In this document: positions 31,357-43,580 of the stretch, piece by piece | Position numbering within the stretch: position 1 is the first letter of the stretch | Layout of the letters: the number at the start of each line of letters is the position of its first letter | DNA from: Rhytidiadelphus loreus | Lineage: Eukaryota > Streptophyta > Bryopsida > Hypnales > Hylocomiaceae | Direction: 5' to 3' | Assembly: GCA_947034895.1 (NCBI GenBank) | Contig: OX344762.1 | Coordinates: 44,744,760-44,808,759, forward strand | Length of the DNA: 64,000 bases | Program-made: the position numbers and the translations under genes | Notes under the pieces: model-generated | The model's database searches: none | Seen by the model: the letters and a program-made list of their open reading frames with translations, nothing else | Told to the model about the DNA's origin: nothing

Positions 31357-31863
31357 AGGTAAAAACACCCAAAACCGTCCCTACTAGGACTTTATTTTTT
31401 GGACTTGTGTCGCCTTGCCTAGCTTCAATGCAAAAGCTAGTTTGGGGAGGGACGAAGCCAGAGAGGTCAAATTTTTGAAAATTTCGCCAAAAAAAAAAAG
31501 CCTTGGTCCCTATACCCATTCATGTACAGTAGATTTCCATCAAAGTGTCCCTCAAAAGCGTCATTAAATTGTCCCTGCATTCTTAACTGCCATTAATTGA
31601 TTGCTGGTTTTTTGACATTTCGGTTTCAAGATCCAACTAAATGACGATTCCAATAGCCTCGGTAGTTTTCCACCTTGAAAATCCATAAACACTATGTGTC
31701 ATATCCGAAAATTCTAATTTTTTTTTTGGGCAAAATTCATGATTTTCAATTGCAAGGAGTAGTACAACAATATATATTTTTTGTTTTCTAATTAAAAAAA
31801 AAGGGTGCCTCCCCCCAAGTACGATGAATTGTTTGTAATTGATGGTTTTGAGGTGGTGTTTCC
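31357..31863. mobile_element. Diverged non-autonomous element
   Basis: Internal landmarks match the element at 50089-50475 in order: AAAAACACCCAAAACCGTCC at the left end, TTGGTCCCTATACCC, GTGTCCCT, a CCGAAAATTCT-like segment, GGTGCCTCC, and a right end with GATGGTTTTGAGGTGGTG. Ends are too diverged to define a target duplication. Confidence 0.45.
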
Positions 31864-32264
31864 AACCGTATCCTAATAACATCATTAGGTCCGCCCACCC
31901 TTTTTCTTCCTGGGTCCGGCCCCTCATGAGTCCCCAGCTGACGTGTCAGGTGGAACCATTCCGTTTCCTCGTCTGGAACGTTCTGGGAAGCCCGGACGGA
32001 GACATCTAAGCTGGACCAGCGGCCAGCTCTTTAGACCCCACCAGCATCAGCACCAGCACCAGCGCCAGCGCCAGCCAGCAGCAGCAGCAAGCAGCCATTG
32101 AAGGGTCCTCCTCAAGACACTCTCCTCAAAGCAAGCCTAAGCCAAACCCAAAGCCCCTGTAATCCCCCCCCGATCACTCCGTCACGCCGTTGCCACTCCT
32201 GCTCTTGCTCCTTCCCCTTCTTCTTCCTCGCCAACATTACTGCCCATTCCATTGCATTCCTGCC

Positions 32265-35200
32265 ATGACCATTTCGTCCGCAATGGCCATCGCAGCCTCC
32301 GCTCCAGCTCTCCCGCACTACCACGGTGGTCTGCGCTCCTCCAACCCCACTACCGCTCTGCAACAACCAGCGCAGCAGCAGCAGCAGCATCTGCGGACCA
32401 ACGCCAGTGCGTCCCGTACATTCCCCTCCCCCTTCTTTCCTTCTCTTCGAAGCCCTATTGCATTGGGGGTGGAGGATTTCAATGGTAGGGATGGGGGGGA
32501 GGCCATTGGTGGCGTGATTGCATTCCGGGACGCGGGTTGGGTTGGGTTGGGATGGGATGGATGGGATGGATGAATGGATGGATTGGTGGGTGGGTGGGTG
32601 GGTGGAGCTTGGTTTGGTGGATTGGTTTGGAGGTGCATTGAGATTTGGTAGTAGTGTAGGTGGTGATGACCTTTGATTAGGCGTGAGTGTTGTTTGATGT
32701 TGTGCAATGGGGGAGTGTTTGGGTCTTTGGTGGGGACGGTATTGGGGTGTAGTGGATGGGTTTCAGTATAGAATGCGGGGGTTGGGAAGAATTCAATGGG
32801 GGAGGGAGGTCTAGGTGGAGAGGGAGAGAGAGGGGGTTTCTCCCCTTATTGTTCATTCTCGCGTTTGGGTGACGGGCATTGGTGGTTGCTGCTTGTTCAC
32901 GTGATTTCAATATTTGGTCGTGTACTGTTGCATTTCAATTTTGCGGGACGATTTCGGTGTGGAATTCTTTGGTGCGAGGCTTTGGATTGATTGGTGGGTG
33001 GGTGTGAGTTGAGAGGTTTCTGGGTACTTTGAGGTTGGGTACGATAGGCGGTGCTGGTGAGTGGTTTTAGTATTGCGCAATACGGATTATTGTACAGCAT
33101 TGCTGTACGGCATTTGGGATGAAGTTACTGTTATTAGAATGCGGTCGTTGCTAAGATTTATGCTTCCCTTATGTTCCTTTTCCTCATTCTCGTATTTCAG
33201 AGCCCTAAATCGATCACGAGCATTGGTAGTTGCAATTTTTCACATGATCTCAATATTAGTGACGCGGATGAGATCATTTACCGTTGCATTGTGGAGTAAT
33301 TTGGCTGTGAGATACTTTTATAGGAGGTTTGGGATTGATTGGTGGGTGGTTGGGTGTGGATTGATAGATTTCCAGGTACATTGCGTTTCGGTACTATAGT
33401 TATTGCTGTTGATTGTTTTTAATATTGCGAAATATTGAGTGTACTGGATGCGCTTTCGGCAGCATTGTAACATAGCATCTGGTTTCTAACTGTGTTTGTG
33501 TTCGAATGCGGTCGTTGAACTAAGATTTCAATGCAGAGTTCTAGAGTGAGAGGGGGTTTAAGGTATGTTAGGGTGGATCTAAAGCGGTGTTATTTCTTTC
33601 CATGGTGACGCGCAGCGAATGGGAAAGTGCAAGGGGTGCGGTGCGCGTTGAGCGCTCCGAAGAGAGAGACCGATCCGAAGAAGCGGGTGGTGATCACGGG
33701 CATGGGGCTGGTGTCCGTCTTCGGGAACGACGTGGACGTCTTCTACGAGAAGCTCTTGGCGGGGACAAGCGGTATTGACATCATCGACAGGTTCGACATC
33801 TCGAAGTTCCCCACGAAATTCGCCGGACAGATTCGGGGGTTCAGTGGAACGGGTTACATCGATGGCAAGAACGATCGCCGCTTGGATGACAGTTTGAGGT
33901 ACTGCTTGGTTAGCGGCAAGCGTGCGCTGGAGGACGCCGGACTTGGTGGCGAAGATCTCAACACGGTAAGATTTTTAGTCTCTGCAACATGAAAATTCAA
34001 TATTAGCATTGAACTTGTCGCTCTTCTTCTCGGTGTCTATGACGAGAAATTGTAGTATTTTGGTGTCTTGTGTAAGACATTCTCCTGAGCGCTTCGCCAA
34101 CGTCTACAGGACGATTAAATCTGAATGTGAATTTGAACGTGGATTTGAATTATGGAACGTGTGAATTTGAACATGGATTCGGATTATGGGTGGACGGACA
34201 GCCAACGTAGGTTGATAAGATCCGTGAATGTGAATTTGAATATGAATAAATGGGATATCCAGTGCGAATCGATAAGCAATTTGATTGTGTGAAGTTGAAC
34301 ATGGGTTGACGGGCCATCCAGTGCAGGTCGTTAATCCAATTTGAATGTGGATGGTCTTGACATTCAAGGCAGATTGATAAGTCAATTTGAATGTGTGAAT
34401 TTGAACGCGGATTTGAATATGGATTGACTGGACGTATCCAATGCAGGTTGATAAGCAGAAGGTTGGCGTGCTCGTGGGAACTGGCATGGGAGGGCTCACG
34501 GTATTCTCGGATGGAGTGCAAGCGTTGGTGGAAAAGGGTCACAAGAGAATCACACCTTTCTTCATCCCGTATGCGATCACCAACATGGGCTCTGCCCTCC
34601 TGGCCATCGACCTTGGCCTCATGGGTCCCAATTACTCGATCTCCACGGCCTGTGCCACTGCCAACTACTGTTTCTACGCAGCTGCCAACCACATTCGGAG
34701 GGGAGAGGCCGACATCATGGTCGCCGGAGGCACTGAGGCCGCCATTCTGCCCATCGGGTTGGGAGGTTTCGTGGCTTGCAGGGCTTTGTCGACGAGAAAT
34801 GACAGCCCTCAGACTGCTTCTAGGCCTTGGGACAAGGAACGGGAAGGGTTCGTGATGGGCGAGGGCGCTGGAGTGCTGGTATGCGTGCTTGCAATGTTTA
34901 CGTTATAACCGACACGTGTATAAGTCCAGAATGTCCAGATTATTAAGCATTGTTGTTGGCGAATCAATGAGGTTTCCGACGCACCAAAGAATGCATTATT
35001 TGGATACTCTATGCAATCATTATAAGTGTTCAAAGTTTTACTGGTAGACGAATAGATCGCAAGTTTTGATGTTGAGGTGGTGTGCATTCTTGGTGTACTC
35101 CTTGTACAAGGTTTTGGAGTGTCGCCATTTGGTGTAACTACTTTAGATTAGATTGTTCAAGGGGTTGATTTGTATGTTGTGCGAGCATGCTAAGGTGTTG

Positions 35201-36993
35201 ACAATGATGCTTTTGTGAAGGTGATGGAGAGTTTGGAGCATGCATTGAAGCGAGGAGCACCGATAGTGGCGGAGTATCTGGGAGGTGCAGTGACCTGTGA
35301 TGCGTACCATATGACGGATCCCCGAGCTGACGGGTTGGGTGTCTCTTCGTGTATTGACAAGAGTTTGATAGATGCCGGAGTTGCTACTGAGGAGGTACCC
35401 TTTTGCTTACTTGGTAATAATGAATGTGTAGACATGTTCCTTAATTTGATGTAGTGATGGATTTCCTGTGTGTTGCTTATTTGAACGTATTGTGGACACA
35501 AGCAACTTCTTTTGGAAGTCTTGTGTTTAGGTTAGAATTTTATCTTAGAAATGATTGTTTGTGGACATAATCTATTGGTATCCACTAATATGGAAACTGT
35601 GAATGGCGGATTGGCAGGTCAACTACATCAACGCTCATGCCACCTCAACAATTGTCGGTGATTTAGCTGAAGTGAATGCTCTTAAGAAAGTCTTTAAAGA
35701 CACATCAGAGATCAAAATGAATGCAACTAAGGTGTGTGCTTCTCTATCTTATGTCTTGTTTGTTCTTGTAGTTGTCTTGGTTTTGAATGTCCTTAAGAAA
35801 ACAAGCTGAGTTGTAAAAATTTAAATTTCATGGTTGAGGTCAGATCCTAGCTCATGTGAACAAAGTCGTACGTTGAAGTTAGTCATTGGATACTGGCACC
35901 TCGAAATATGTGACCAAGGTAATCTCTGATCTGGTTTGTATGGTTTGCTGAAATGTGTCAGTCTATGATTGGGCATTGCCTTGGAGCTGCTGGAGGTTTG
36001 GAAGCGATTGCCACAATCAAAGCTATTCAAACTGGATGGTTGCATCCATCGATTAATCAATTTGTAAGTGCAATTCTTGTGTGACCCCTTTTTAGAATCA
36101 TGTTGAATCTCGGTACCGTCCGGTCATAATTTGAAATGTCTGGCGTTCTTCCTATAATTCACTGTTCTTGTACTCATTTTTTCTTTCTTCTGGGAGCTTC
36201 CCTTTGGGGAAGCGTGTTACTTGAGGACTTGGTTTTATACATCAAGTAATGGGCATGTATAACCTTGCTATGGTAACGCACTTTTACAAGCTCCTAGGGG
36301 CCAAATGAGTCAAGGATTCGATCCTTCAGTGTCCAATCCAAAATAGAAAGTCCACTTTGGAAGCTGATAGTTGATTACAGTAACTTTGAAACTTATTTTA
36401 ATTTTTTTTAAATGTAGGATTTGATTTCTTCTCTTCATTTGTACATTCCGTTACCTAGATCCTGCTTCAAGTGATCCGTTCAACTTCTGTAGATGTGGAA
36501 GCGGACATTTTGGGCCATTAGGACACGTAGGGGATAATTAATAGCTTGGAAACAATCTGGATACAGGACCTTTGACCTTCTGGAATACTTACAGAAACTG
36601 CAACTGTTATTCGCTTGCAGACCCCAGAGGAGGCGGTGACATTCGACACAGTTCCAAACGTTAAGAAGGAGCATGAAGTTAACATTGGTGAGTTTCTAGC
36701 TGAGATTACTGTGTGAATTTTCTACTTCTATTTCTCATTGCAAATTTACAGTGGTCAGACGTACATTGCAGTGGATTCTTTGCAGTTTCATTGAGATGAA
36801 GGGGCGTGCTCTTATTTAGTAGATGTGGAGATGCTTGCGGCAGATTCGTTTTTTAGCCTTTCTGCACGTATGTCTCAAGTAGTACTCACTTTCTAATGAA
36901 TGCCTCGGTACTGGTGTGTTCCCAGCTATCTCAAACTCATTCGGCTTTGGAGGGCACAACTCTTGCGTTGTCTTCGCTCCTTATAGGGCGTGA
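32265..36993 (+). CDS. KAS1: Plastid 3-oxoacyl-ACP synthase I (KAS I)
   Basis: Condensing enzyme that elongates acyl-ACP with malonyl-ACP in plastid fatty-acid synthesis (C4 to C16). Exons 32265-32484, 33616-33965, 34447-34878, 35221-35394, 35618-35731, 35962-36063, 36621-36687, 36926-36993. Frame is kept at every junction, for 508 residues. The first ~75 residues (Ala/Ser/Gln-rich) are a chloroplast transit peptide. Motifs: [30 protein letters not shown] with the catalytic Cys; [20 protein letters not shown] with the first catalytic His; [15 protein letters not shown] with Lys and second His; and NSFGFGGHN at the end. All catalytic residues are present. Slightly longer than typical because of its transit region. 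Intron 1 (1.1 kb) and intron 2 contain internal duplications listed separately. Confidence 0.95.
32850..33526. repeat. ~330 bp imperfect tandem duplication in KAS I intron 1
   Basis: About 32850-33159 and 33182-33526 share in order: CATTCTCG, GGCATTGGTGG / AGCATTGGTAG, GTTGCATT, GGATTGATTGGTGGGTGG, TTTCTGGGTAC / TTTCCAGGTAC, TATTGCG, and AATGCGGTCGTTG. Strongly diverged, wholly intronic. Confidence 0.6.
34115..34455 (+). repeat. Minisatellite spanning the KAS I intron 2 acceptor
   Basis: Degenerate ~46-74 bp units of GAATGTGAATTTGAACRTGGAT...CCA(G/A)TGCAGGTTGATAAG. The acceptor-like end recurs near 34210, 34268, 34326 and 34372, and the last copy is the real junction ATGCAG|GTTGATAAG at 34446/34447. 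Confidence 0.65.
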
Positions 36994-39180
36994 GATGTGA
37001 TACGAATTTTTCCTGTTCCGTAGGGTAGAGTTTTGGAACAATTTATGAATTCAGGTTCATTCATGTCGTGTATCAGTATGAAGGAGGTTTAATCGAGTGA
37101 AGTCGGCATTCAAGGAGTATGGAACTTGTTTTTGTATTGTTTGCCAGTACCAAATTGATGGCCAGATATCATGCTTAGGTTAAAGTTTGAACACAAGTTC
37201 TATATAGTGGTACTCTTTGACCCCGGGGTTATTCAAAAGGTGATGTTAGAAACAGGCTCCATGGTATTCCCAACTTCTCATTGTAATGAAGTACAAGTTA
37301 ATGCATCTTTCTAGTCCTTCACCATCATATTGACACGGACTTCATGTTGCAAGTAGCTACCCACAAAAGCCAAATGGGCTTCCCACACTAGTGTGCACCT
37401 CAGGTATAGTTTAACCCCTCGTTGCCGCAGGGGACCAAAAGTGTCCTCACCTAGTTTCTAGTCCAATTCAAAAGTGCTGTAACTTTTGCATCCAATGTCT
37501 GAGTTCAATAAAACTTGGGAAATTTGTGCTCTCTTCTAGTTTATTTGGTAAAATTTTCAGATCAATCCAAGATGTGCTGATTTCTTGGTAGCCAATCAAA
37601 GTTCAAGGATTCAATTTGAGTTCACCAAACTGCATTTGAAGGTGGCTGCAACTTGTATCTCCTTCATCCAATGTTAGTTTTCAATAAAAATTTGTTGGAT
37701 TATGTTCCCCTTGAAGTCTTGTTATTGTGGTAAAATTTTCATGTCAATCCAAGTTTTGAATGTTTGGGAGCAATTTGATGTTCAAAATCTTGCCATTTTT
37801 GGATTACAATGAACTGTAGGGGGTGTTTCTTCTTCATACAATTTCAGTATTCAATTATCTTTTTTGGAAAGTTGTGCATACTACTCCATGACTTGAAAAA
37901 CATTTTAGTAGAAGTAGGTTCATCACTAGACGTATTTTTTGCAACTTTTCTTGCTATTTTTTTGACATTTGAAAGTCATTTTACAGACACCACATATCAA
38001 TTCAATGATATTTTCTTTCACCAATGTGTTAGTATGCTGGTTTTGAATCACTTTATAGTTTAAATTTTTTTCATTTGAATAGGTTTAAAAATTGAATTTC
38101 ACCTCCAAACGTGTCGCTTGGAAAATTTCAGCATCGTTTTTCAACACTAAAACATTATAATCTTGCAATCTACATGGCCAGATGACTAAAAATTTGATTC
38201 ATGTCATCTACAACACATACAATACAAGATTGAACAGTTGAAATCTCTATTAACTTAGTGACATTTAGATCTATTTAGAACACTTGAGAAGCATTGATGT
38301 TTTTGAACTCAAACAGGCCTTAGGCAATGAGGGGTTAAATACCGGTGTTTTCACCTTATAAGGTCACCACTCAGCAGTGAACCTCCAGCAAGGTTAGTGT
38401 ACACGTCATCGGTACACATCGTCAGATGTGAGTAGTGTGCAGATGTTGGAATCTTTTTTCATTGAATAAGCTGCAAAAAACAAACACAAAGCAGACAGAA
38501 CTCGTGCAAAGATTACTGATAAAGTGTAATTGCCTGCACTCTGCTCGTTCTTCAGCTAGAATCAACTCTCATGTAAACATGTAACAGAAGCACCATTTTT
38601 CTCAGAACGTGATAACTTGCAAATCTCTGCGGAAGTAACATAACTTCTTCGTATACACACTGAAATACAGCTTCTCAAATCAAACCCCTGAGGCACCCCA
38701 TAATTGAGTAGCATCAACTCTCCACCGCTTAGTTGAGGAGCGGTCTCTGTCACAAACGCCCTGGTAAGCTTTTTAATTGCAGTTCCTTGTGCAAATTCTA
38801 CTAAATAAAAAAACTAACCTGCATCGGAATGTAACCTAGAACAGAGAAGCATGGAGTCCATCAATGGAAGAAACCAATCGAGGGTTTTGTATCAACTTAT
38901 AAGGTGAACAGCCGTTGGTCAAGTGCCTTTTCATGAGTGTATATATTTTATCTCGCAAGAAAGAAGCCAATCACTGACCTAAGCCTTCACGACTTTGTGA
39001 GGAATACGGTCACAAGGCGAAGACAATCCCTTTACTGGTTCTAGGTCATGCAAAACCATCTCTCTTCAGCAAGCAAGCCATGCGCGCTCAGGGTCCTCGG
39101 CAAGGGGCATGAACCAAGTTTACCCGGGGTGAACGAATTCTCCACGTTGAGTTTGGATAATTACAGATTTGAGCCCCAGG
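36994..39180. other. Intergenic; includes transposon-like segment
   Basis: Starts with the KAS I 3' region. 37410-38338 is a repeat element (listed). 38460-39180 probably contains the 3' end of the minus-strand ZMAT2 gene. No other gene supported. Confidence 0.5.
37410..38338. mobile_element. ~930 bp element with TTTAACCCCTC termini
   Basis: Left end TTTAACCCCTCGTTGCC and right end GGCAATGAGGGGTTAAA are inverted copies. The inside holds about three ~170 bp degenerate units (ATCCAATGT..TTCAATAAAA..TTGGTAAAATTTTCA..TCAATCCAAG). No transposase ORF, so non-autonomous. Confidence 0.6.
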
Positions 39181-39792
39181 CTATTTCTTGGAGGAGCTGA
39201 AACCCTCAAACCCCATCAAGGCAGCGATATCAACATCAGCGCCATCCCCCAACAAGTCATCCTTCCCTTCTTTTTCCCTCTTTTTCTCCTTTTTCTTCTC
39301 TCGTTTACTCCTCTTCCGCTCCTCCTCTTCTTCTCTCTGTTTCTCTATTCTGCTATCAAAATCCTGCTCTGTAAACCCTCCCGCCGTCTTCTTCCGCTTC
39401 AGCGACTCAAACCGCTCCTGCACTTGCTGCAACGACGCCCTTTCCACGCGCATGGACATTCCCAAAGCCCGTTGATGCTTCTTCCCATTGATGTGATCCA
39501 AGTAATTCGCGGAGTCTTTCACTACGCACTCACAGACGCTACAAAAATATCCCGCCTGCTGGCTCAAGGGCGCCACGGGCGTCACGACCTGTGTCTTCCC
39601 GAGCCGGGAGGTCAGATCAACCTCATAGTCGCGATTCTTTAACGGCTTCCGCTGCACGGGCGGCCCGCGCGGCTTCCCTCGATGCCGCCCGGCTTCTTCC
39701 TCCTCCTCTTCCTCCTCCCTCTCGCGGGCGCGCTGCGCAAACTCCTCTTTGTCCCATTTCCGCCGAGACGTATTGTCCACCCCTGACGCCAT
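39181..39792 (-). CDS. ZMAT2: ZMAT2/SNU23 spliceosomal zinc-finger protein
   Basis: 203 residues, the usual length for this family, without introns. Homologue of yeast Snu23 and human ZMAT2, a U4/U6.U5 tri-snRNP protein acting in spliceosome activation in the nucleus. Features: RRKWDKEEFAQRA at the N-terminus; an acidic Glu run (26-33); conserved LKNRDYEVDLTSRLGKTQVV; a U1-type C2H2 finger with C84, C87, H100 and H106 (CSVC...DHINGKKH); a Lys/Glu-rich helix (~150-180); and the conserved end DIAALMGFEGFSSSKK. ATG 39792 matches the known start. It faces a possible plus-strand exon at 39979 across ~190 bp, which could make a shared promoter. Confidence 0.95.
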   Translation of the reverse strand: MASGVDNTSRRKWDKEEFAQRAREREEEEEEEEAGRHRGKPRGPPVQRKPLKNRDYEVDLTSRLGKTQVVTPVAPLSQQAGYFCSVCECVVKDSANYLDHINGKKHQRALGMSMRVERASLQQVQERFESLKRKKTAGGFTEQDFDSRIEKQREEEEERKRSKREKKKEKKREKEGKDDLLGDGADVDIAALMGFEGFSSSKK

Positions 39793-39978
39793 CTCTCACC
39801 TCAATCTCGCAAAGTCCTCTCGAAAACAAACTCCAGAACGCACACACTCTCACCTCCACATTCAGTTGCAAACCCCTGAAGGGTTAAAACGCCATCAATC
39901 CTAAAGCAATCCAAATGCCAAAAAGAGAAAGAAAAAAGTAATCAGCACCGCAGTATGTTCTGGAGTTTGAACTGAAAG

Positions 39979-40061
39979 CATGGAAAAGCAGGACACCGAA
40001 AATGAGAGCTCATACGGGGTCTTTGATGGAGACGAAGAAGCTACAGAAATTACAGAGGAGT
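39979..40061 (+). CDS. Possible first exon or 27-codon small ORF
   Basis: ATG 39979 opens an acidic frame (MEKQDTENESSYGVFDGDEE) that either stops at TAA after 27 codons or splices at GA|GTAAGTG (40061/40062), a near-perfect donor. No matching downstream exon is seen in the AT-rich 3.5 kb that follows. It could be a remnant or a short peptide divergent from ZMAT2. Confidence 0.25.
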
Positions 40062-41056
40062 AAGTGTCTGATAATTTGAGTGACGAGCAAGATGAAACCT
40101 AACCCTAATTTCGATCGAGAGCGCAAGGAAGAAGACTCCCTCTCTCTTCTTCAAGATTTCAAGATTTCGAGTTTGAAATCTTGTACTGGTGTAGAGAGGT
40201 GGCACAGTTAGGAGAGTATCTCTTTTAGGTGCACAAACCTTAGTCAAAAAAGGCTAATATTTTGGGCAACCTTATTTGACGTTTTTTCAAGGCCATAGCA
40301 ATATGGTTATCAGTAGCGAGTTGTGCCATTTTCTGAAGGAAAAGTGTGCTATTTTTTAATGGAATTTGGCAAAATGTTCGCTTTGAGAAAGGAAAAAGTT
40401 GCAATTTTGCTAGAGTTGAGAATTCCATTAAAACTAATTTTTTCTATAAATAATTCATTGAATTTGTAATATTTAATATTTGTTTTACTTTTGCAAACTA
40501 GGATGTTTACAATTGGTTGAAAGGCAAAATGGTATGTTAGTACAGGGAAAAAACGCCCTAGGATTGGTTGAAATTAAATTTTCTTTTGAGACTATTGGCC
40601 AAGCTCTAAAATAACTACACTTTGAATTGTCCAAGTAAGCATTTGAAAATAATTTCTCTTGATAAATTATCTTAGTATTTGTTGAGTATTGTTGGTAATT
40701 GGAAGAAGACTATAATTAAATCTTCTTATCATTTATTTTTTGGACACCGTTACTAAGAAATTGAGGCCTCCAAAAGACAACTTTAGTATGCTATAGTGTA
40801 TTTGCATTGTACCAAAAGAAAATCCATTTTGAAAGTAATCAAGTACATTGATATATGTTTCTTTTGAATATGGATTACATTTTCCTTTCCAATGTCAGTA
40901 ATAAAAACATCTAATTTGGATTCCACATGCTAAAGCTATAAAAAAAAATTAATTTTAGAAAAATTGTATTAATAGTTAGACAACTTAGAAAACCTAGTTG
41001 GTTGTCCTTCATTCATTGAATAAGCACACTTTATTTGAATGAACACCTTCCAAATT

Positions 41057-41286
41057 TAACCCTTAAGCGCTCCGACGTCCATATTTTGGACGATGAACAA
41101 AGGGCTTGCAGGCGCTGTTTCATCCAACTACCTTCTCATTCATCCAATGTAACACTTGAATCTTGAAAAGACAACCTTCTTTTATGCCCAATTTCATGAA
41201 ATTTTAGTAAATGGTATTACTGTACAAAGATATAAGCAAAAATGTGTGAAAATTTGAAAAAGGATTGAGGCGTTAAGGGATTAAAG
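41057..41286. mobile_element. ~230 bp MITE-like element, TTTAACCCTTAA ends
   Basis: Left TTTAACCCTTAAGCGCTCCG and right GGCGTTAAGGGATTAAA are imperfect inverted copies. Internal ATATTTTGGACGATGAACAAAG recurs diverged at about 48478-48510 (CTAACACCTATATTTTGGAT), so the family has at least two members here. Confidence 0.5.
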
Positions 41287-43053
41287 CCTCCAAGAGGTTT
41301 CAACTTTATTTCATAAAGAAATTATTATTTACAAACTATTAATTAATAAATATACCCCAAATCAATTCTAGACTCTCATATTCAAAAGTGCACATCCTTG
41401 CAAGCATATTACAAATAGTTGTAGTTATGTTAGTATTTGATAAGATTTGATAATATATACTATAATTTTCTTGCTTCAAATGTAGATAGTCGATATATTA
41501 TTTATCTCCTAAAGTCCCATTGTGCCTTTAGAGGACAAAATGGATTTTGGGCAGGTTTGTATGATCTCATTATTTGTTATTATTTTCTGAATTTTTTTTG
41601 TGAAGATTGAAAAACTCATTCACTTTTTGAAAATATAATATTTATTTCAATTGAAGCCTCGGAGCAAAAGTTATGGCACAAAAAGCCCTTTACACCCCAC
41701 TAGATGGGGTGGTTTTGTAAACAAGTCACAATTAGATGAGGTTACCTTATAAGAAGTCTATATCCAATAAATTATGAAATAACTTTTGCACAACTAGAAT
41801 AGAATAGATCCCTAGACTCTACATTTTGTTGCTCAATGCTTGAAGTGTTCACTGAGCTTGAGTTAAAGTAAACCAACCCATCACAAGCAAAAAAACCCAT
41901 TATGAACACCTAGAGAATGATCCATTAAAGTCTTGCATCAATCCATGATAAACTTTTTTCAATAAATGAGATTTGGGCTATTGTACATTAAGTTGAGTTA
42001 GTGTTTGCAATCACTATCTAGGATGATGGTAATTGATTGATTAGTGACTTCAATAGAAACTTCCAATATTTGACAATGAATTCATCACATGAAGCAATTT
42101 TTTTAGTCCTGCATGTTGTAGCCATATTAGGAATATTGTGATTGTTTTAGGTGAGGAAGATGACCATTATGGATACAATTTTTGTTGATTTTGGGGTAGT
42201 CTAAAGACTCTTTTGGACAATGCACTTCAAAAATTTGTAACAAATTCATATTTGGTCAAAAAAATATTATTTCAATTGCTCTTGCTATTTCTCACTCTTG
42301 TCTTAATCCCTAAATTTCCAAGACCTTTTTTGAGCTTCTAGGAATTTGCTCTAAATTGAACAAAAAGCCAACATTTTGATACGTTGTATCAATTTTTTTG
42401 AATTACAACCACACAAATTCAAACTAGACATGCTAGAGATCACATAAGAAAAGAAAACACAACGATATCACTTATGGATTGAAAGATTATAATGTTTGAT
42501 CGTGAAGGTGTTAAAATTGCAAAAGTAATTTGCACTCTTTTAATCCTCTTTTCACATGTTAAATCTAAAAATTTGGTCATCAAATAAATATCAAGATAAA
42601 GGGCCCTAACATGCATAACTCCAATGAATTTATGGCTTTTCAAAGTCTCTACAATTTTTTAAAATGAATCTCTAATGTGATTTTTTCTTCAAGATCTAGT
42701 GTATTTGAGGCTCATTTCCAAGAGCTCTCAACACTAAGAAAAGTCAAGATTGCAATGGACACCCTTGCACAAAATCTTGAATAGAAAAATCATAATCAAT
42801 CATTTTCAAAATCTAATTTTTGATGCTAAAACTAGACTTCGGGGAAAAAATAAGAAATATAAATTGCTAAAAATAGAAACTTGATTAGGTTTTATTTCAC
42901 TTCGTAATATTGTAGACACCCAAATTTGGTGCCTTGGGCATTTAGGGGGTAATGTAGGAAAAAAATTTAAAGATTTAAACAATAACACAAGAACAAACCC
43001 CTAATTTTGACCGCAATGGATGTGCTAAAGTAACAAGTCTATAAAGTAACTCA

Positions 43054-43166
43054 GGCTCTAAAATCGCCCACCTCTTGAAATGTACACTAGTTTTACATGT
43101 TGCTTTTTCATGGTATCAACAATGAACAAATAGTGTACATTTCAAGAGGTGGATGATTTTAGAGCC
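43054..43166. mobile_element. 113 bp hairpin MITE
   Basis: Inverted arms of 36 bp, 43054-43089 and 43131-43166 (GGCTCTAAAATC...CACCTCTTGAAATGTACACTA), with two mismatches and a 41 bp loop. No clear target duplication. Confidence 0.65.
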
Positions 43167-43580
43167 CACTACATTTGAACTTCAAAAATTCATAACTAAT
43201 TCCAAAAAGCTCCAAAACATATTAAATAACTTAGATTAGATGCCAATTCCACTTGCCTTTCAAGGATAATTTACTGAAAAATATTTCAAGAAGTTTCACC
43301 TCCCCCAAAATCAGTTCCAGATCTTAAATGGTCGATTTATGGACCTGTTACCTTACCTTAGAGGGCCAGACCTTCGTCTCATTCGGGACATCCACGAAGC
43401 CCTAATTGCTTAAACCCTAGAACAGAGAGAAGGGCCTTGAGGTTTCTGCGCCTTGGGGCCAGATTGTCGATGCTGTCTGTATTCCTTGCTCTCTTCAGCT
43501 TCGAGGGTGAGTGACTGCTTGCGAACTTCTTCAGGGTTTCGTGTTGCTGTTTGAATTGCAGTTTCCATAATTGCTGCACC

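Larger units (their letters stand above)
30096..32264. other. Divergent intergenic region FtsZ / KAS I
   Basis: Contains the promoters and leaders of both flanking genes plus transposon remains in its middle. No additional gene is supported. A CAG-rich stretch (about 32041-32098) and CT-rich DNA precede the KAS I start and are probably 5' leader. Confidence 0.55.
40062..43580. other. AT-rich gene-poor stretch
   Basis: No gene supported. Two inverted-repeat elements are listed (41057-41286, 43054-43166). The last ~200 bp is probably the PWP1 leader. Confidence 0.55.

Noticed and set aside
32318..32707. 129-codon minus-strand ORF at the start of KAS I
   Set aside because: Pro-rich antisense of the KAS I transit-peptide exon and its G-rich intron.
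36290..36325. tRNA-like T-loop (GGATTCGATCC)
   Set aside because: No matching acceptor stem, D-arm or anticodon arm upstream.
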